Shown here piece after piece: positions 40,401-49,375 of a stretch of DNA of 64,000 nt. Numbering within the stretch: position 1 is the first letter of the stretch; the number at the start of each line of letters is the position of its first letter. The DNA lies in NCBI RefSeq assembly GCF_047496725.1, contig NC_132973.1, forward strand, positions 8,841,233-8,905,232, given 5' to 3'. This DNA is from Anoplolepis gracilipes. Its lineage: Eukaryota > Arthropoda > Insecta > Hymenoptera > Formicidae. Below the pieces are notes generated by a model. The model made no database searches. It had not been told where the DNA came from and saw nothing but the letters and a program-made list of their open reading frames with translations. The translations under genes and the position numbers were made by a program.

Positions 40401-42973
40401 TCGTTTCACAAGCCATTGAACGATGGCACGGTACGAAATAGACCGATTACTATGCGACCAAAAGTTTGTAAATACCGCAATAATGAAGCTTTAATACGAC
40501 GCAGCACATGTTTGAATAATTAATTCGCCGTTATCCAAGGTCGCTCGCTACGACAATAGGAAAATTTGCGAGTCCGCGATAATGTGATTTAAATCGTATA
40601 AATAATTTAATTTAAAATATTTCGACTAATTTTCATGCAAAAGTCAGCGTTACAAAGTGATATTATTGCTGAGAGAATTAAATAGCTGCTTTGTTTAAAT
40701 TACTGATGTTTTTTAAATTACTTTTATATTGGAAAAATATTTATCGGGATTCCCTCTGACATGGAATTTTCCGATAATTTGACAGAAACCTTTGCTAACA
40801 CAATATTATACAAACATAATATGAGACGTAATAGCAAAAAGTCGAACAAAAGAAAACATACAAAAGACCGTTCGCCTGTCCGTTTTAATTTTTTTTATCT
40901 TCTTCATCCCTCTAAATTTAAAGCTCTACGACATGTTTATTACATAATATACTAGCAAAAACTAATAAATTGACACATGTCAGATAAATTCGATTCACTA
41001 CAAATTAATGCAAATTTGTACGTAACTCTGAATATAATTATTCCATAATGATTGAAAATTATGTATATATATAATACTATTAAATGAGTATGACACTTAT
41101 TATATACAATCAATTAGTTCTAGTAATTAGATATTCTGAATATATAAATAATAATATTGCTCATTACAAATATATGAATTTGTTCTAAGTTAATCAATTT
41201 TACGAAAAGAAAAAAAAATATTTCTAACAATGAGTTAATGTTATAGTTATATGTTGAAGAAATATTACACACATTTTCTAACTCACTACATTTTCTTTCA
41301 CTTAATGGATAAATGGGAGAACGATTGCCACGTCTTTTATCGGCGGAAATCGTTCGACGTTAATCGTGGCAGATCCGCATTTTTATCGCGATTGAGTCAC
41401 GCGATAAAAGGCGACGCGACGTTTTCCCGCGCGCTCGCTCGCGTAACGCTCGGAAAATAGGTTGCCTTTGGTGACGCGGTGTGCGAACAGATTACGTAAT
41501 CGTAAATTACCTTCTGGCTATAATTTCCGGCGGTGGAAGCGCGAGATGCATCGTGAAAGCAGACACAAATGAATCACAGCTCCGTAACTTGTGCCGTGAT
41601 TCGCGCGAGGTCAGTTTAGAATTATTCTGCCCGTGGGGGCTTTATTGATCACTTGAGAAAACTCCTCTCGCCTGTCAGTATCAGTCGCGGTAAAACACGT
41701 CACTTTAAGATTTATTTTAAATAAAATTGCGTATTTCTTGACACCAACCAACGCCAACAACCAATAAATTAGCATTATATAATTATTCAATTATACGTTT
41801 AATGTAATGTCTATTATTTTATATTACAGATCTCCGGTCATCCGCGTAATAATTTAATGATAGATAGCACCTTCTTAATCGTGGAGCGATTAGAAGACGA
41901 TGAAATTTGGATGCCAATAGCCTCAGATGCTGATTGGGAAACTAAGTACGTATACGGTATCATATTTTTATAATAAAACCATTCTAACATGTAGGGGAAA
42001 GGCGGGTAGCGTCGGAAACTTAAATAAAACGCATAAAATAATATATAATCTATAGACTTTAATTAAATTATTTATTTGCAAAATAAACTTTGTACTTTTT
42101 TTATTTATTATAAACAAAAAATAGAACATTTTTTTTAAACTATCTTAGAAAAAAATCAATAACTTATTGCCGCTATTCTCGAGCAGTTAAAAAATGACGG
42201 ATAGCCCCAGACATATATTTCAACAATTATCTATTCGTTCTTTGTTCTTACAAACATTATAATAAAAATATATATTTGAAGGCTCAATGTCTACGCATTC
42301 TTTGTATGCTCATTCTTTGCATTTATTACATTGGATCCAGTTTTCTTCAAAGGTTTCTCCGCAAGCAATACATTCAGTGTCTTGATGTTCATCTTGATGA
42401 AAAAAATTTTGATTGTTTTGTTTTGTTTTGCGTTGTTTAATAATACTTTTAGCATCTTTAGTATCTTTACTTTTTGCAACAAGTTTATCTATATATGAAG
42501 GCGATGTATAATATATGTATATAATTTATTAATAGTTAAAATTATATCTAAAATAAATACATTCATGTTATTTAATACATTAAAATAGTATAAACTGATA
42601 ATTACAACAATATAATGTATTATTTTTATAATTTAAAGTTAATAAATATGTCCGGAGGTACCCGCCATATTAATGTCCGAGGATACCCGATTGACTTAAT
42701 CTTATATATTTATTAATTAATTTGTATAATGTGAAAAGGATTAATTAAACATATAAGAATCTTAAATCATATTTAATTGTTAATACTAAAATCAATAAGA
42801 CATATGTAACAGCATTTACATTTAATGAACAATAAGCATCGACAAAATTTGATGGGCGTCGTAATATCACTCTTGGGAATAAAACTGATTATAACATCTG
42901 ATCCACGTGGCGTATATTATTACTGACTTGTAATTGCTCATGTGCTGAGACAGATGTTTTAACGTGTTATTTG

Positions 42974-43004
<31 letters not shown>

Positions 43005-44231
43005 GTTTAGTATTAAAGATATTGACCACGTTTACACCGAGTGATTGATCGAGGCCTGACCTAAGCCGTGACCCAAAGTAGGTCTAGTCATGAATCGTTT
43101 ACACCGAAAGAGACCTAGGAATTAACGAATTTAGTCCACGTTAGTCAGGGCCATCTATGATGTTTTTATTTTTTATTTTATATATATATTTTATTATATA
43201 TTTTATATAGTTATATTATTTATATTACGTGAATTTTATCTACGAGAATATTTATATTATTTGTTGTATATATAATATGATATATAATAATAATTATAAA
43301 TTATAAAATATTAAATTATAAATTATTTATATTAGTAAAAGTTGCTACTTACTAATAATATTAAAATTTAATCATATTAAAAATTTCTACGTTGCGTAGA
43401 AATTAAAAATTCAGCGGTTTAACTCTTTTGTTTACAACAAAACAGTAGAAAATCATATCAAGAAATAAATATAGGTCGCATCGTGCGTTTACACCGCAAA
43501 AGTAAGCGTCCTATTTCAGGTCAGGTCACTAAAAAACGAAGCCTGACCTGAAGCAGGTCAGGTCATCTACCAAACGTTTATACCAGGCGGCCTAAATAGG
43601 TCGAATTTGAGGTATAGGCCGTGGCCTAAATGCACGATGTAAACGGTGTAAAATGTCCGAAGTTACCCGCCTTTCCGCTATGATAATAACTATTAAATAT
43701 CCCAAATTAAAATAAAAACACAATTATTTTAGCCATAAACTCTGGATTTTTTAACGTAATAAATCGCAATTGGATACATATGTGCTTTTAGATTTCAATG
43801 GACGAGAACTTCCGTAATACTGGGATCGAGTCAGGTGACCATTACGTGGGAAATCCCACAGGACGTTAAACCGGGTGAATATCGCATCAGACATAACGGT
43901 TACTACCGTTATATTCTTGGTGGCGTATATCCTTACTATGGTGTCACCAATCATTTTCGAGTAAGTTAACATAAAATATGTTGAATACATTTGATATCTC
44001 CCTTTCTCTTTCTTTCACTGTCTGTATATACATTAAATAATATATGCATATTAAAATAAGTAAAAGAGTTTTATGTTTGCAAAAATTACATTCTATAATT
44101 TTATATTTTTAATATACTCAATTTATTATTGTAAAAATGTGTTATTATATTTTGCGATAATAGAAAATAATTGCTTATTACACATAAACTTTTATTCGTC
44201 ATGATGTTTACAGGTGGAAGTTCCTGCATGA
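10975..44231 (+). CDS. CDase: Neutral ceramidase (complete gene, 14 coding exons)
   Basis: Neutral ceramidases hydrolyse ceramide to sphingosine and a fatty acid at neutral pH, acting outside the cell or at its surface. Exons: 10975-11121, 11392-11535, 11939-12115, 12209-12336, 13358-13556, 15019-15225, 38351-38473, 38566-38760, 39057-39287, 39569-39664, 39966-40136, 41830-41945, 43792-43960, 44214-44231. All joins keep frame and every intron is GT-AG. The product is 706 residues, the usual size for insect members. Residues 1-29 form a signal peptide with a Leu-rich core. Family motifs are complete: THTHSSPGG (His121, His123), WFAVHPTSM (His230), GDVSPN with the nucleophile Ser281, PAEFTTMSGRR (Glu470) and NTYSDYVTTPEEY (Tyr506/Tyr509). 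By homology with the bacterial structure His121, His230, Glu470 and a Tyr bind zinc. No Ser/Thr-rich mucin box follows the signal peptide, so the enzyme is probably secreted (inference). Intron 6 is about 23.1 kb and contains an antisense cuticle gene. Confidence 0.95.
11392..11535 (+). CDS. CDase: Neutral ceramidase exon 2
   Basis: Residues 50-97, beginning MGYA. It contains the RAFII and FVFVSIDSAMV strands of the catalytic core. Acceptor TTTCAG, donor GTAACC, phase 0 at both ends. Confidence 0.92.
11939..12115 (+). CDS. CDase: Neutral ceramidase exon 3
   Basis: Residues 98-156. It carries THTHSSPGG with the zinc-binding His121 and the nearby His123. Acceptor CCGCAG, donor GTGAGT. The preceding intron contains a poly-T run at about 11822-11847. 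Confidence 0.93.
12209..12336 (+). CDS. CDase: Neutral ceramidase exon 4
   Basis: Residues 157-198 plus two bases of codon 199, including the conserved block INRSPQAYRNNP. I chose the consensus donor GTAAGT at 12337, which makes AA plus A a Lys codon across the intron. The next intron (1021 bp) holds a tandem duplication. Confidence 0.9.
12604..13153. repeat. Diverged tandem duplication in ceramidase intron 4
   Basis: Two similar segments of about 225-230 bp lie at roughly 12604-12833 and 12929-13153, separated by an AT-rich spacer. Matching landmarks in the same order are ATTACGAGA, ATGCT.AGATAAC, GATC.ATCCATGCTG, TTGCTTA, GAATATTC, CAGAAT.ACTCAAAG and TTTATT.CGTGT. Identity appears to be about 75 percent by eye. 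Confidence 0.7.
13358..13556 (+). CDS. CDase: Neutral ceramidase exon 5
   Basis: It completes Lys199 and encodes residues 200-265, starting YEYDVDK. It carries WFAVHPTSMNN with zinc ligand His230. Acceptor TTACTAG, donor GTAAGC. Confidence 0.93.
13700..14188. repeat. Decayed MITE-like inverted-repeat element in intron 5
   Basis: The left end AGTGTCTCACG (13700) is mirrored by CGTGACACT at the right end (14180-14188). About 110 bp inward on each side the arms still resemble each other in inverse orientation, with the shared landmarks ATTTTTAAATGCA and ATTTACATAT. Arm identity is only about 70 percent by eye, so the family is unassigned. Confidence 0.45.
15019..15225 (+). CDS. CDase: Neutral ceramidase exon 6 (catalytic serine)
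   Basis: Residues 266-334, starting SQFVAAFASTNLGDVSPN. Ser281 of GDVSPN corresponds to the catalytic Ser of the family. Cys pairs and the sequon NCS (Asn295) follow. Donor GTAAGT opens the 23.1-kb intron. The frame joins exon 7 in register, giving the uninterrupted family sequence VYQEAA-KLW. Confidence 0.94.
15226..17751. other. Left part of the giant ceramidase intron
   Basis: AT-rich intronic DNA, no exon seen on either strand. It contains long runs of TAAT-type sequence at about 16500-16720. A TTTATT at 17509-17514 is AATAAA on the minus strand, about 240 bp beyond the cuticle gene stop codon, and may be that gene's polyadenylation signal (weak). Confidence 0.35.
17752..18033 (-). CDS. 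Cuticle protein exon 3 (RR-2 domain)
   Basis: Residues 88-180 and the TAG stop. It begins with SHPRYTFNYGV after a TTGTTGCAG acceptor and contains the entire RR-2 consensus. It ends in a Tyr-rich tail (YNSYDYEKHY). Confidence 0.95.
   Translation of the reverse strand, partial: SHPRYTFNYGVHDPHTGDVKTQHEVRDGDVVHGSYSVNEPDGSVRIVEYTADDHNGFNAVVKKVGPAIHPKPVPIVKYVSPAIYNSYDYEKHY
17752..20800 (-). CDS. RR-2 cuticle protein, nested antisense gene
   Basis: This is a structural protein that binds chitin in the cuticle through an extended Rebers-Riddiford (RR-2) domain. Coding exons in transcript order are 20800-20792, 19116-18865 and 18033-17752, giving 180 residues. Residues 1-17 (MLKTVSFLCAVLACGNA) form a signal peptide split by the first intron after three codons, as is usual in this family. 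The linker is His/Tyr-rich. The chitin-binding domain covers about residues 88-155, with YTFNYGVHDPHTGDVKTQHE, RDGDVVHGSYSVNEPDG and VEYTADDHNGFNAVV. All introns are GT-AG and phase 0. The whole gene lies inside ceramidase intron 6 on the opposite strand. The second and third exons are very secure; the three-codon first exon is an inference from splice and signal-peptide logic. The exact CPR family member cannot be named. Confidence 0.85.
18865..19116 (-). CDS. Cuticle protein exon 2
   Basis: Residues 4-87, exactly 84 codons. It encodes the hydrophobic end of the signal peptide, then a Gly/Tyr/Ser-rich and His-rich linker ending EQEHDYY. Acceptor TTTTCAG, donor GTGAGT. Confidence 0.9.
19117..20791 (-). 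other. First intron of the cuticle gene
   Basis: The 1.7-kb intron is AT-rich at 19750-20500 and less so near exon 2. It holds no other recognisable feature. Confidence 0.6.
20792..20800 (-). CDS. Cuticle protein exon 1 (three codons, MLK)
   Basis: The minus strand reads ATG CTG AAG followed by a GTACGA donor. Joining it to exon 2 gives MLKTVSFLCAVLACGNA, an excellent signal peptide. The intron is 1675 bp. On the minus strand a TATACA sits about 40 bp and a TATAAG about 25 bp before the ATG, so the leader would be very short. Another first exon cannot be excluded. Confidence 0.65.
20801..24463. other. Ceramidase intron, upstream side of the cuticle gene
   Basis: The block 20640-21260 is GC-richer and open in several frames on both strands, with no motif in any of them; a CA run lies at about 20698-20711. 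It surrounds the cuticle gene start and probably holds that gene's promoter and regulatory DNA (inference). A poly-T tract lies at about 22070-22087 and a short GAC-type repeat at 23640-23672. No further exon is seen. Confidence 0.35.
24464..24787. mobile_element. 324-bp element with 68-bp terminal inverted repeats
   Basis: The left arm (24464-24531) and right arm (24720-24787) are inverted copies of 68 bp with a single mismatch that I can find. Each begins ATAAACAACGGGTTAATTAA read inward. The 188-bp centre has no coding potential. The left arm with adjacent centre sequence resembles the ribozyme-bearing terminal repeats of Penelope-like elements (see findings). The near-perfect arms point to a recent origin or gene conversion. 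No clear target duplication is visible. Confidence 0.8.
28630..28652. repeat. AG microsatellite
   Basis: An AG-type dinucleotide run inside a longer purine-rich segment. Confidence 0.85.
29950..29988. repeat. TA microsatellite
   Basis: An uninterrupted TA run of about 19 units. Confidence 0.9.
31894..31932. repeat. TC microsatellite
   Basis: A TC run with one T-rich interruption. It is followed shortly by AGGAGAGAGA, so the transcript could fold back locally. Confidence 0.8.
33541..34021. repeat. Interspersed repeat copy with CCCGGCTTTGCCGAG motif
   Basis: The segment opens with TACCCGGCTTTGCCGAG, a motif I recognise from dispersed repeats in many invertebrate genomes. It closes with AAACAGATATTCTGG followed by a TATATTAATA-type tail. 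The middle contains an AAATTTGATCTAGATCGG sequence typical of such copies. It has no open reading frame. The family is uncertain: it looks like the 3' end of a non-LTR element or a derived SINE. Confidence 0.5.
34022..38350. other. Right part of the giant ceramidase intron
   Basis: AT-rich DNA with no recognised gene. The segment 35480-36190 is GC-richer and open in overlapping frames, one with an Asp-run, but without family motifs. A CGTG tetranucleotide repeat lies at 37077-37099 and a TA run near 37420-37446. The polypyrimidine tract CTTCTTCTTTCTTTTGCAG precedes exon 7. Confidence 0.4.
37077..37099. repeat. CGTG tetranucleotide microsatellite
   Basis: About six consecutive CGTG units. Confidence 0.85.
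38351..38473 (+). CDS. CDase: Neutral ceramidase exon 7
   Basis: Residues 335-375, KLWKSNKALEVAGPVRVVHQ onward. It is the first exon after the 23.1-kb intron and contains the conserved GP...HQYVNM block. Acceptor TTTTGCAG, donor GTAAAT. Confidence 0.93.
38566..38760 (+). CDS. CDase: Neutral ceramidase exon 8
   Basis: Residues 376-440. It carries the conserved blocks PAMGYSFAAGTTDGPG and NPFWNTVRNF, and ends at LLATGR. The intron before it is only 92 bp. Confidence 0.95.
39057..39287 (+). CDS. CDase: Neutral ceramidase exon 9 (zinc Glu and Tyr)
   Basis: Residues 441-517. It contains VPAEFTTMSGRRLREA with zinc ligand Glu470, and GLCNTYSDYVTTPEEYQ with the zinc-site Tyr (506 or 509). Acceptor TTCCAG, donor GTAAAG. 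Confidence 0.95.
39569..39664 (+). CDS. CDase: Neutral ceramidase exon 10
   Basis: Residues 518-549, with the family block QRYEGASTIYGPHTLTLYL. Donor GTGAGT. Confidence 0.95.
39966..40136 (+). CDS. CDase: Neutral ceramidase exon 11
   Basis: Residues 550-606. It leads from the catalytic domain into the C-terminal immunoglobulin-like domain (PRWGRNFGDVIQQP, GDTVTAIF). The next intron is 1693 bp; it holds no exon, only a 10-bp perfect hairpin (TTTTATCGCG and its complement, 41380-41408) in a CpG-rich patch at 41320-41460. Confidence 0.94.
41830..41945 (+). CDS. CDase: Neutral ceramidase exon 12
   Basis: Residues 607-644 plus two bases of codon 645. It encodes ISGHPRNN, TFLIVERL and the conserved SDADWET block of the C-terminal domain. 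Donor GTACGT. Confidence 0.93.
42280..42490 (-). pseudogene. C-terminal fragment of a pogo/jerky-type transposase
   Basis: One minus-strand frame of about 70 codons reads PSYIDKLVAKSKDTKDAK, a Lys/Gln-rich linker, then DTECIACGETFEENWIQC and NKCKE-stop-AYKECVDIEP. This Cys-rich C..CGE...W..C..C..WAH..C pattern is the PHD-like finger found at the C terminus of some insect DDE_1 (pogo/jerky-like) transposases. The expected Trp has become a TGA stop. The upstream catalytic domain is missing, so the fragment is dead. Confidence 0.6.
42974..42999. repeat. Poly-T tract
   Basis: A run of 26 T residues, just before the nested element in ceramidase intron 12. Confidence 0.9.
43023..43650. mobile_element. 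Nested MITE-like element in intron 12
   Basis: The left side reads CGTTTACACCGAGTGATTGA and soon AGGCC; the right side in reverse complement reads CCGTTTACATCGTGCATTTA and then GGCC. These are imperfect terminal inverted repeats. CGTTTACACCG and close variants recur about four times inside, as do AGGCCTGACC and its relatives, which is usual for subterminal motifs of a nonautonomous DNA element. It has no coding potential and the family is unassigned. Confidence 0.5.
43792..43960 (+). CDS. CDase: Neutral ceramidase exon 13
   Basis: It completes Lys645 and encodes residues 646-701. It includes the VTITWEIPQDVKPGEYRIRH strands of the C-terminal beta-sandwich. Acceptor CTTTTAG, donor GTAAGT. Confidence 0.94.
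44214..44231 (+). CDS. CDase: Neutral ceramidase exon 14 (five residues and stop)
   Basis: The last exon codes only for VEVPA and TGA after a TTTACAG acceptor. The residues continue the F-V motif that ends the family's C-terminal domain. The 3' untranslated region follows. Confidence 0.88.
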   Translation: MEVPA

Positions 44232-44660
44232 CACAAAATTTATAAACTTTACTATGGATAACCACTTGATACTTTCCCGCCTCGTGTTTTCTTAGTCGAT
44301 AAAGAAATCATTACGCTTAATTTACTATCGAATCAATCCTGTTATTTAATCGACGTATGTGTAAATAGATAATCTGTTTTGGTAAAATGGTGAAAATATA
44401 TATTTTTGGAGATTATATTGCACCACTTTGTGTGTACGTGTGTGTGATGTGTGTGCACGAAAATTCTTATATAAAATAATTGTATTCTTTTTTTAAATAA
44501 TGTCACGTGATACTATTAGAATCTTTCTATATCAAATAATTAATATGTACTACACATGTGTATGATTAAGACAAAACTTAAAATTATCTTCACGAGCTTA
44601 CAAAAGTAATCATTATTGTAAAAATATTGATTTATTTAATAATAAATACATTATTGATTA
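44232..44660 (+). other. Probable 3' untranslated region of the ceramidase gene
   Basis: The first clear AATAAA after the stop codon is at 44641-44646. This is the likely polyadenylation signal, giving a 3' UTR of about 430 bp. The stretch in between has a GT-rich segment near 44425-44460. Confidence 0.4.
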
Positions 44661-45889
44661 TTAAAATGTCAAGAAATCAAGTTTTATTGAATCTTATTTC
44701 ACAATCTCACATTAAAGAAATTTTAGAAAGCATATTAAAAAGAAATTAAAAGAATTATAAAGACTTAATTTTATTTTTGAAAATTTTGGGAATTCAAGAT
44801 AACTTTAAATAGATTCAAGAAGGTTGCTGCATACATTATATTGCAAAACTTTATTAAACTTTTAAGCTTAGAGAGAACATATTTTCATGGAAGGCTTATT
44901 TAAATGTTTTAAATATTATTTCAAAAACTATTCATGTTATTTTATATAATAAGGTCGTGTTTTCTATTATTTATACATATAATAAGCTTATTATATTATG
45001 TAATAAAATAAACAATATATATTCCAGACACAACAAGTCAGACATATTTTGTGTGCAACATATGACATAATAGTATTCTGTTAATATTTACGTTGAAGTT
45101 ATATTAAACACAATTATAATTGTACTACTTAATTAATTAATTGGATTACATTAACAGACATTGCTTCTGTGTTTTTTGAGGCTTGTAATATTTGTATTAT
45201 TAGTTATCATTTCGTATCAGCATGTTGCATACACTTGCTCTTTATTAGACAATATTTTGTATATGGTAATTAATTAACGCAGATTATAAATGGAATGCTC
45301 TTTTATACAAAATAATTATACAAAAGCAAAAATAGAATAATGTTTCTTCAACTTTGATTATTTTCCTGATTTTCCAAAGAAAGAAAAACTCAACTGAAAC
45401 ACGTGTTAATTGCTAAATGCAATGATATTAATATATCCAATCACTTATGAATACATTAATTGAAAATATGCATTGCAAATTTGTATATAATGACAATTCA
45501 TTGTGTTTACAAATAATCTTAAATTAAAAAAGTTATAGGCCATAGAAAAAAATTGATTGTATCGATCAGCTAATTAAAACATGTGTTTAACAATGAAATG
45601 ATTAATTTCAAGTGTCTTTATTCAGCAATTTTGACAAATGATTTCCCATTATTTATTCTTTGTATTATTCTCTGTGTAATAAATACAGGAATTAATGTGT
45701 AAATTTTTATACTGCAAAAAAGACAAACAAAATGATTCGTGTCATTGGAGCACGGAGATAATAATAACATTTTTTTCGTAATCTCAGATGTCGTAATTCT
45801 GCATGTAAATGTTGGAAGCATGAAATCCGATATCGTCGAGATAATTCTCTCGCACGTGTTAATGTATTTTACATATAGAGATATGTGTT

Positions 45890-45948
<59 letters not shown>

Positions 45949-48655
45949 TGTATAAAATTAGATTAGAGATTTAGGATTAACTTAGATAATAATAAATTAA
46001 AATAAAATTATACTTTTAAATTTATTCTTTGTTTATACATATATTTACATAATAAGTTTGTTTATTAATTAAATTATACTTCACGAAATAAGACGCAAAA
46101 AAATATGATCCCTTTAAAAATTAATTTCCGGAAAAATAGAAGATTGGTCAATGTTTTACGAAATATTCATGTCAAAATATTCTTCCTTGGAGACATTTTT
46201 GTTGAGCACAATTAGATCTTTCATGCAGGAAAATTATTTTCCTTTGAAGAAGATTCCTTAGAGAAAGATTAATTTTAAAGACGTATAGTCTGCGGCTTTT
46301 TTAAAATAAACTTCCATGAATTATTCATGAAAAACACAACAAAGTTTATCGAAATTTCATCCATTATCATGATCCGTATCAATGTCAATAAATTATATTT
46401 ATTGTTCAATGTTACAACATAGGTGAAGCAAATAAATAAAAGAAAATAAATTAATCGGATCTTGGAATTACCGTAATCGCTTTACATATATGCATATATA
46501 TATACAATATATATACAATTTGTACCTGATTAATCTTCCAACATCCGATTAATTTTTGTTTCTTTCATTTACTCACTACATCTACGCGACATGGAACTAT
46601 CAATTTGTATATAAATACTATCTATTTATATTTTCATGGATCGTGATAATGGATGAACCGGTTTTCTCATTCAAGACGAGATACACTAAAGAGACGAGTA
46701 AGAGATTATACGCGCGATACGAATGTTTGTGTGGGTGCGAATATTAATTAACAGGATCGGATAATATACAGGTTAACGTTCTAATATAGTTCGTTAGTAT
46801 TATAAACTGATACACTCATGCAGCTCAACGTTTGTTTGTTAATCTATATTTCTACATGTTATGCGCTATTATTTGCAGTCGACTTTGCACTCGACAGGCT
46901 GTGCTCAAGTGCATCACGGCACGGTAATCTAGAACAAACAGCGTCGATACGTTTGCGAACGTTAAAGCCGAAATAAACAGTCGACACTTCAGAACAGGAT
47001 CCACCGGTGAAACTGAGGAGTGTAATTGGCAATAAAAATAAAGACGAAAGAAACAAAATGGAGTGTGAATTTATAGGATCGCGGAGGCTTGTGTTTCAAA
47101 TGAAGCGAGCCATTGGATTGACAGAGATATGGTCATGTTGCATCGAATGCGCGAGGATCCTCAACGGACTTCATTCGTGAGGTCACGAGGAAAATATTAT
47201 TAAATTATCGGGGAATGATATGCCTCTTCACTTTGCCTCGATAAAGTTGTCCTGGAGTACAAATCGCTTCGGATGACCCCGTGACACTATTATCGAGACG
47301 AGTATGAAGGATGATAGTCCATTCGAACGTGTAATAACGATGTTCGATAATCTAATAAAGGTCGTTAAATAATAATTTAAAGGAAAAAAATTAATTACAT
47401 GTCCGTGTAATTAATTTTTTAGTGATAAGCGCGCGTCGTTTAACAATTTTGCGTTAATTTTCAATATGAATAAAATATTTTAAAATACGTTCTCCTGTGT
47501 AAAAAGCTTAAGAAGCTTGACAAAACACAGATAATCAATAAAATGAGATAATAAAAATAATCAAGTTTTGCCCACAAAACAACACGCTTTACGTTTTATC
47601 AATTCTTGCGCAATTTAAAATGAATCGAGTTTGAGATTTTAAATTATATAACAAGCAAGCTTGCGCATGCAAAAGTGTATGCAATCGTAAATTATTTCAC
47701 CTATCATTCGACCTTTTTGTCATTCTCTTAGCCTGCTTGTCGTTTTTCTAAATATTTCTAAATATAAAAATATAATATCACTTATCGAAGATAAATATGA
47801 TAAAGATGATTACAAGCTTTAGTTATTTTTATGCTTACAACGGTGTTTTGTGTGTTCTTGAAATTAAATATATGAATAAGAGTATATCTATATAAATGTT
47901 TCATAATCCAAAAAGTGAGTAAAACTTTTAATTAAAAAAAAAAAAAAGTAAATAAAACTTTTTATTAAGAAGAAAATTAAAAAAAGAAAAAAAATTAGCC
48001 TAAAAGAAATATAAATCATAAATCATAATAAATAAATATATTGTCAAGAATTATTTGAACTTAATTAATTGCATTCAGTTTGCAAGAGCAGTACTTCAGA
48101 ATCCAGGAATTAGAATAATTCGCCGAGAAAAGAAAATAATTCTCTTTTCACAAGGCTTACATACTACAACAATAAATTATTCCCACGCAAAAGATTTATT
48201 GCTATAATATAAGAAATCTGTAAAAACATTTGCTCTTGATATTTTTAAAATACCAGAAAGGTATTTTCTTGTTGAAACTAAAATTTAAAATAGACATATT
48301 TGCATATTTAATTTGCATATTCATCCCTTGAGAACTAAATCATAGACATATAAATGCATAGCGCGGTAACAAGATAAGGACAAGTTTTGTCGTGAGAAAA
48401 AAAAAATAAGAGCAAGGTGGCGAAAGTAGACACCTTTCTCAGCTACTAAATAAATATATAAGTACTGATCCACTCCGGGGGATGATGGTGTCGTAAATCC
48501 GTACAATATTTCAACCGCAAATAAAGGTTATAAAAAGAAAAAGAACGTGGCCGATTCCTCCAGTCAGTTGTAAAGAAAGAAGGAGACCTTGACCTGTTCG
48601 TTCATTGTCGAAAAAATATAATATATATATATATATATATAAAAAGGGAATCTTA
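44661..48655. other. Intergenic region between ceramidase and receptor genes
   Basis: AT-rich DNA without a supported gene. The block 46840-47340 is less AT-biased. On its minus strand TATAAAT (47069-47076) precedes a frame that starts with a hydrophobic stretch, but that frame has no ATG. A plus-strand segment there is flanked by TTTGCAG (ends 46879) and GGTAATC and could be a non-coding exon; neither is strong enough to call. Confidence 0.35.
45894..45948. repeat. TA microsatellite
   Basis: A long TA run of more than 25 units with one G interruption near its end. Confidence 0.9.
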
Positions 48656-48659
48656 CCGA

Positions 48660-48880
48660 TTCTCGAGTATCTAAAGGTACCGTATCGGCGCGCCAGCGCT
48701 GAACTTGCCGGATGGAGGAACGGCCGGCGTCCTTCGACGCGTCGCGGCGTCGGCAGTCGTGATTCGACCGGCATCCGTAACGGCAGGTAGACTATCCGCT
48801 CCCCGAGAGTGTGAACGAACTCCACCTCCCCGTCCGAGGAAAACAAACCGCTGAAGATACACGAGAGAAATTGTCCCCCC
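48660..48880 (+). promoter_or_regulatory. CpG-rich block, putative promoter and non-coding first exon of the receptor
   Basis: This segment is far richer in G, C and CpG than its surroundings (CGGCGCGCC near 48686, several CGTCG clusters). It ends at a consensus donor GTGAGT at 48881. The next good acceptor is TTTCTTACAG ending at 49204, only 0.3 kb downstream and before the receptor start codon. I infer a leader exon ending at 48880 spliced to 49205. No TATA box or initiator is convincing. Confidence 0.35.
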
Positions 48881-49375
48881 GTGAGTTTGTCTACCACGTG
48901 GCTCAGCGCGCATGCATAAGAAGCTTAAATTAAACAAAAAGTTTCGTCGACACAAAAATAAAAGTGATATTTATTAATAAAAAGCCGCTCTTCTGTTTTT
49001 GTTTTCACGTTTCTGTTTTTGTTTGTTTTTGTTTGAGCGAGTTTCGTGAAGTATTTTGCGACCTCGGGCCTATATATACTTCAGTAATGAAATAAGTGAT
49101 AATGAGTTACCAGTTGAAGAAACTTCCGAAAGACATGAGATTCGGGAAATTTAATTATCTTCACATACAAGAAGAAATCTATATCTATACATAATTTCTT
49201 ACAGCATTCCTCTCTTTGAGAACTGATTCCAGAATTGAATCAAATAGGAATCAAGTTTCCCTCTCTTTTATTACTAGAGAAGCCATAAAAAAAGAGAATA
49301 GAGAAGAAAACTCCAGAACTTTGGCTACTAAAACAGAAGAAGAAAAAGAAAAATTAGAACGACCTAACGAAACCA

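Larger units (their letters stand above)
41994..43678. mobile_element. Pogo-like DNA transposon remnant in ceramidase intron 12
   Basis: The left end reads GGGGAAAGGCGGGTAGCGTC and the reverse complement of the right end reads GCGGAAAGGCGGGTAACTTC. TA flanks both sides (41992-41993 and 43679-43680), as in Tc1/mariner/pogo insertions. The element is about 1.69 kb. It contains the last part of a transposase on the minus strand and a second nested element. Two further copies of the right-end motif (GTCCGGAGGTACCCGCC and GTCCGAGGATACCCGA) occur internally at about 42650-42695. Confidence 0.7.

Noticed and set aside
46859..47056. Minus-strand frame with a hydrophobic start resembling a small secreted peptide, downstream of a TATAAAT
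   Set aside because: The frame has no ATG anywhere; it opens with TTG. A secreted peptide gene cannot be supported without a start codon or spliced first exon.
48511..48955. Minus-strand frames of 94 and 128 codons over the CpG-rich leader region
   Set aside because: They are created by GC-rich sequence with few stops and a TA microsatellite that encodes a Tyr-Ile run. No motif is present.
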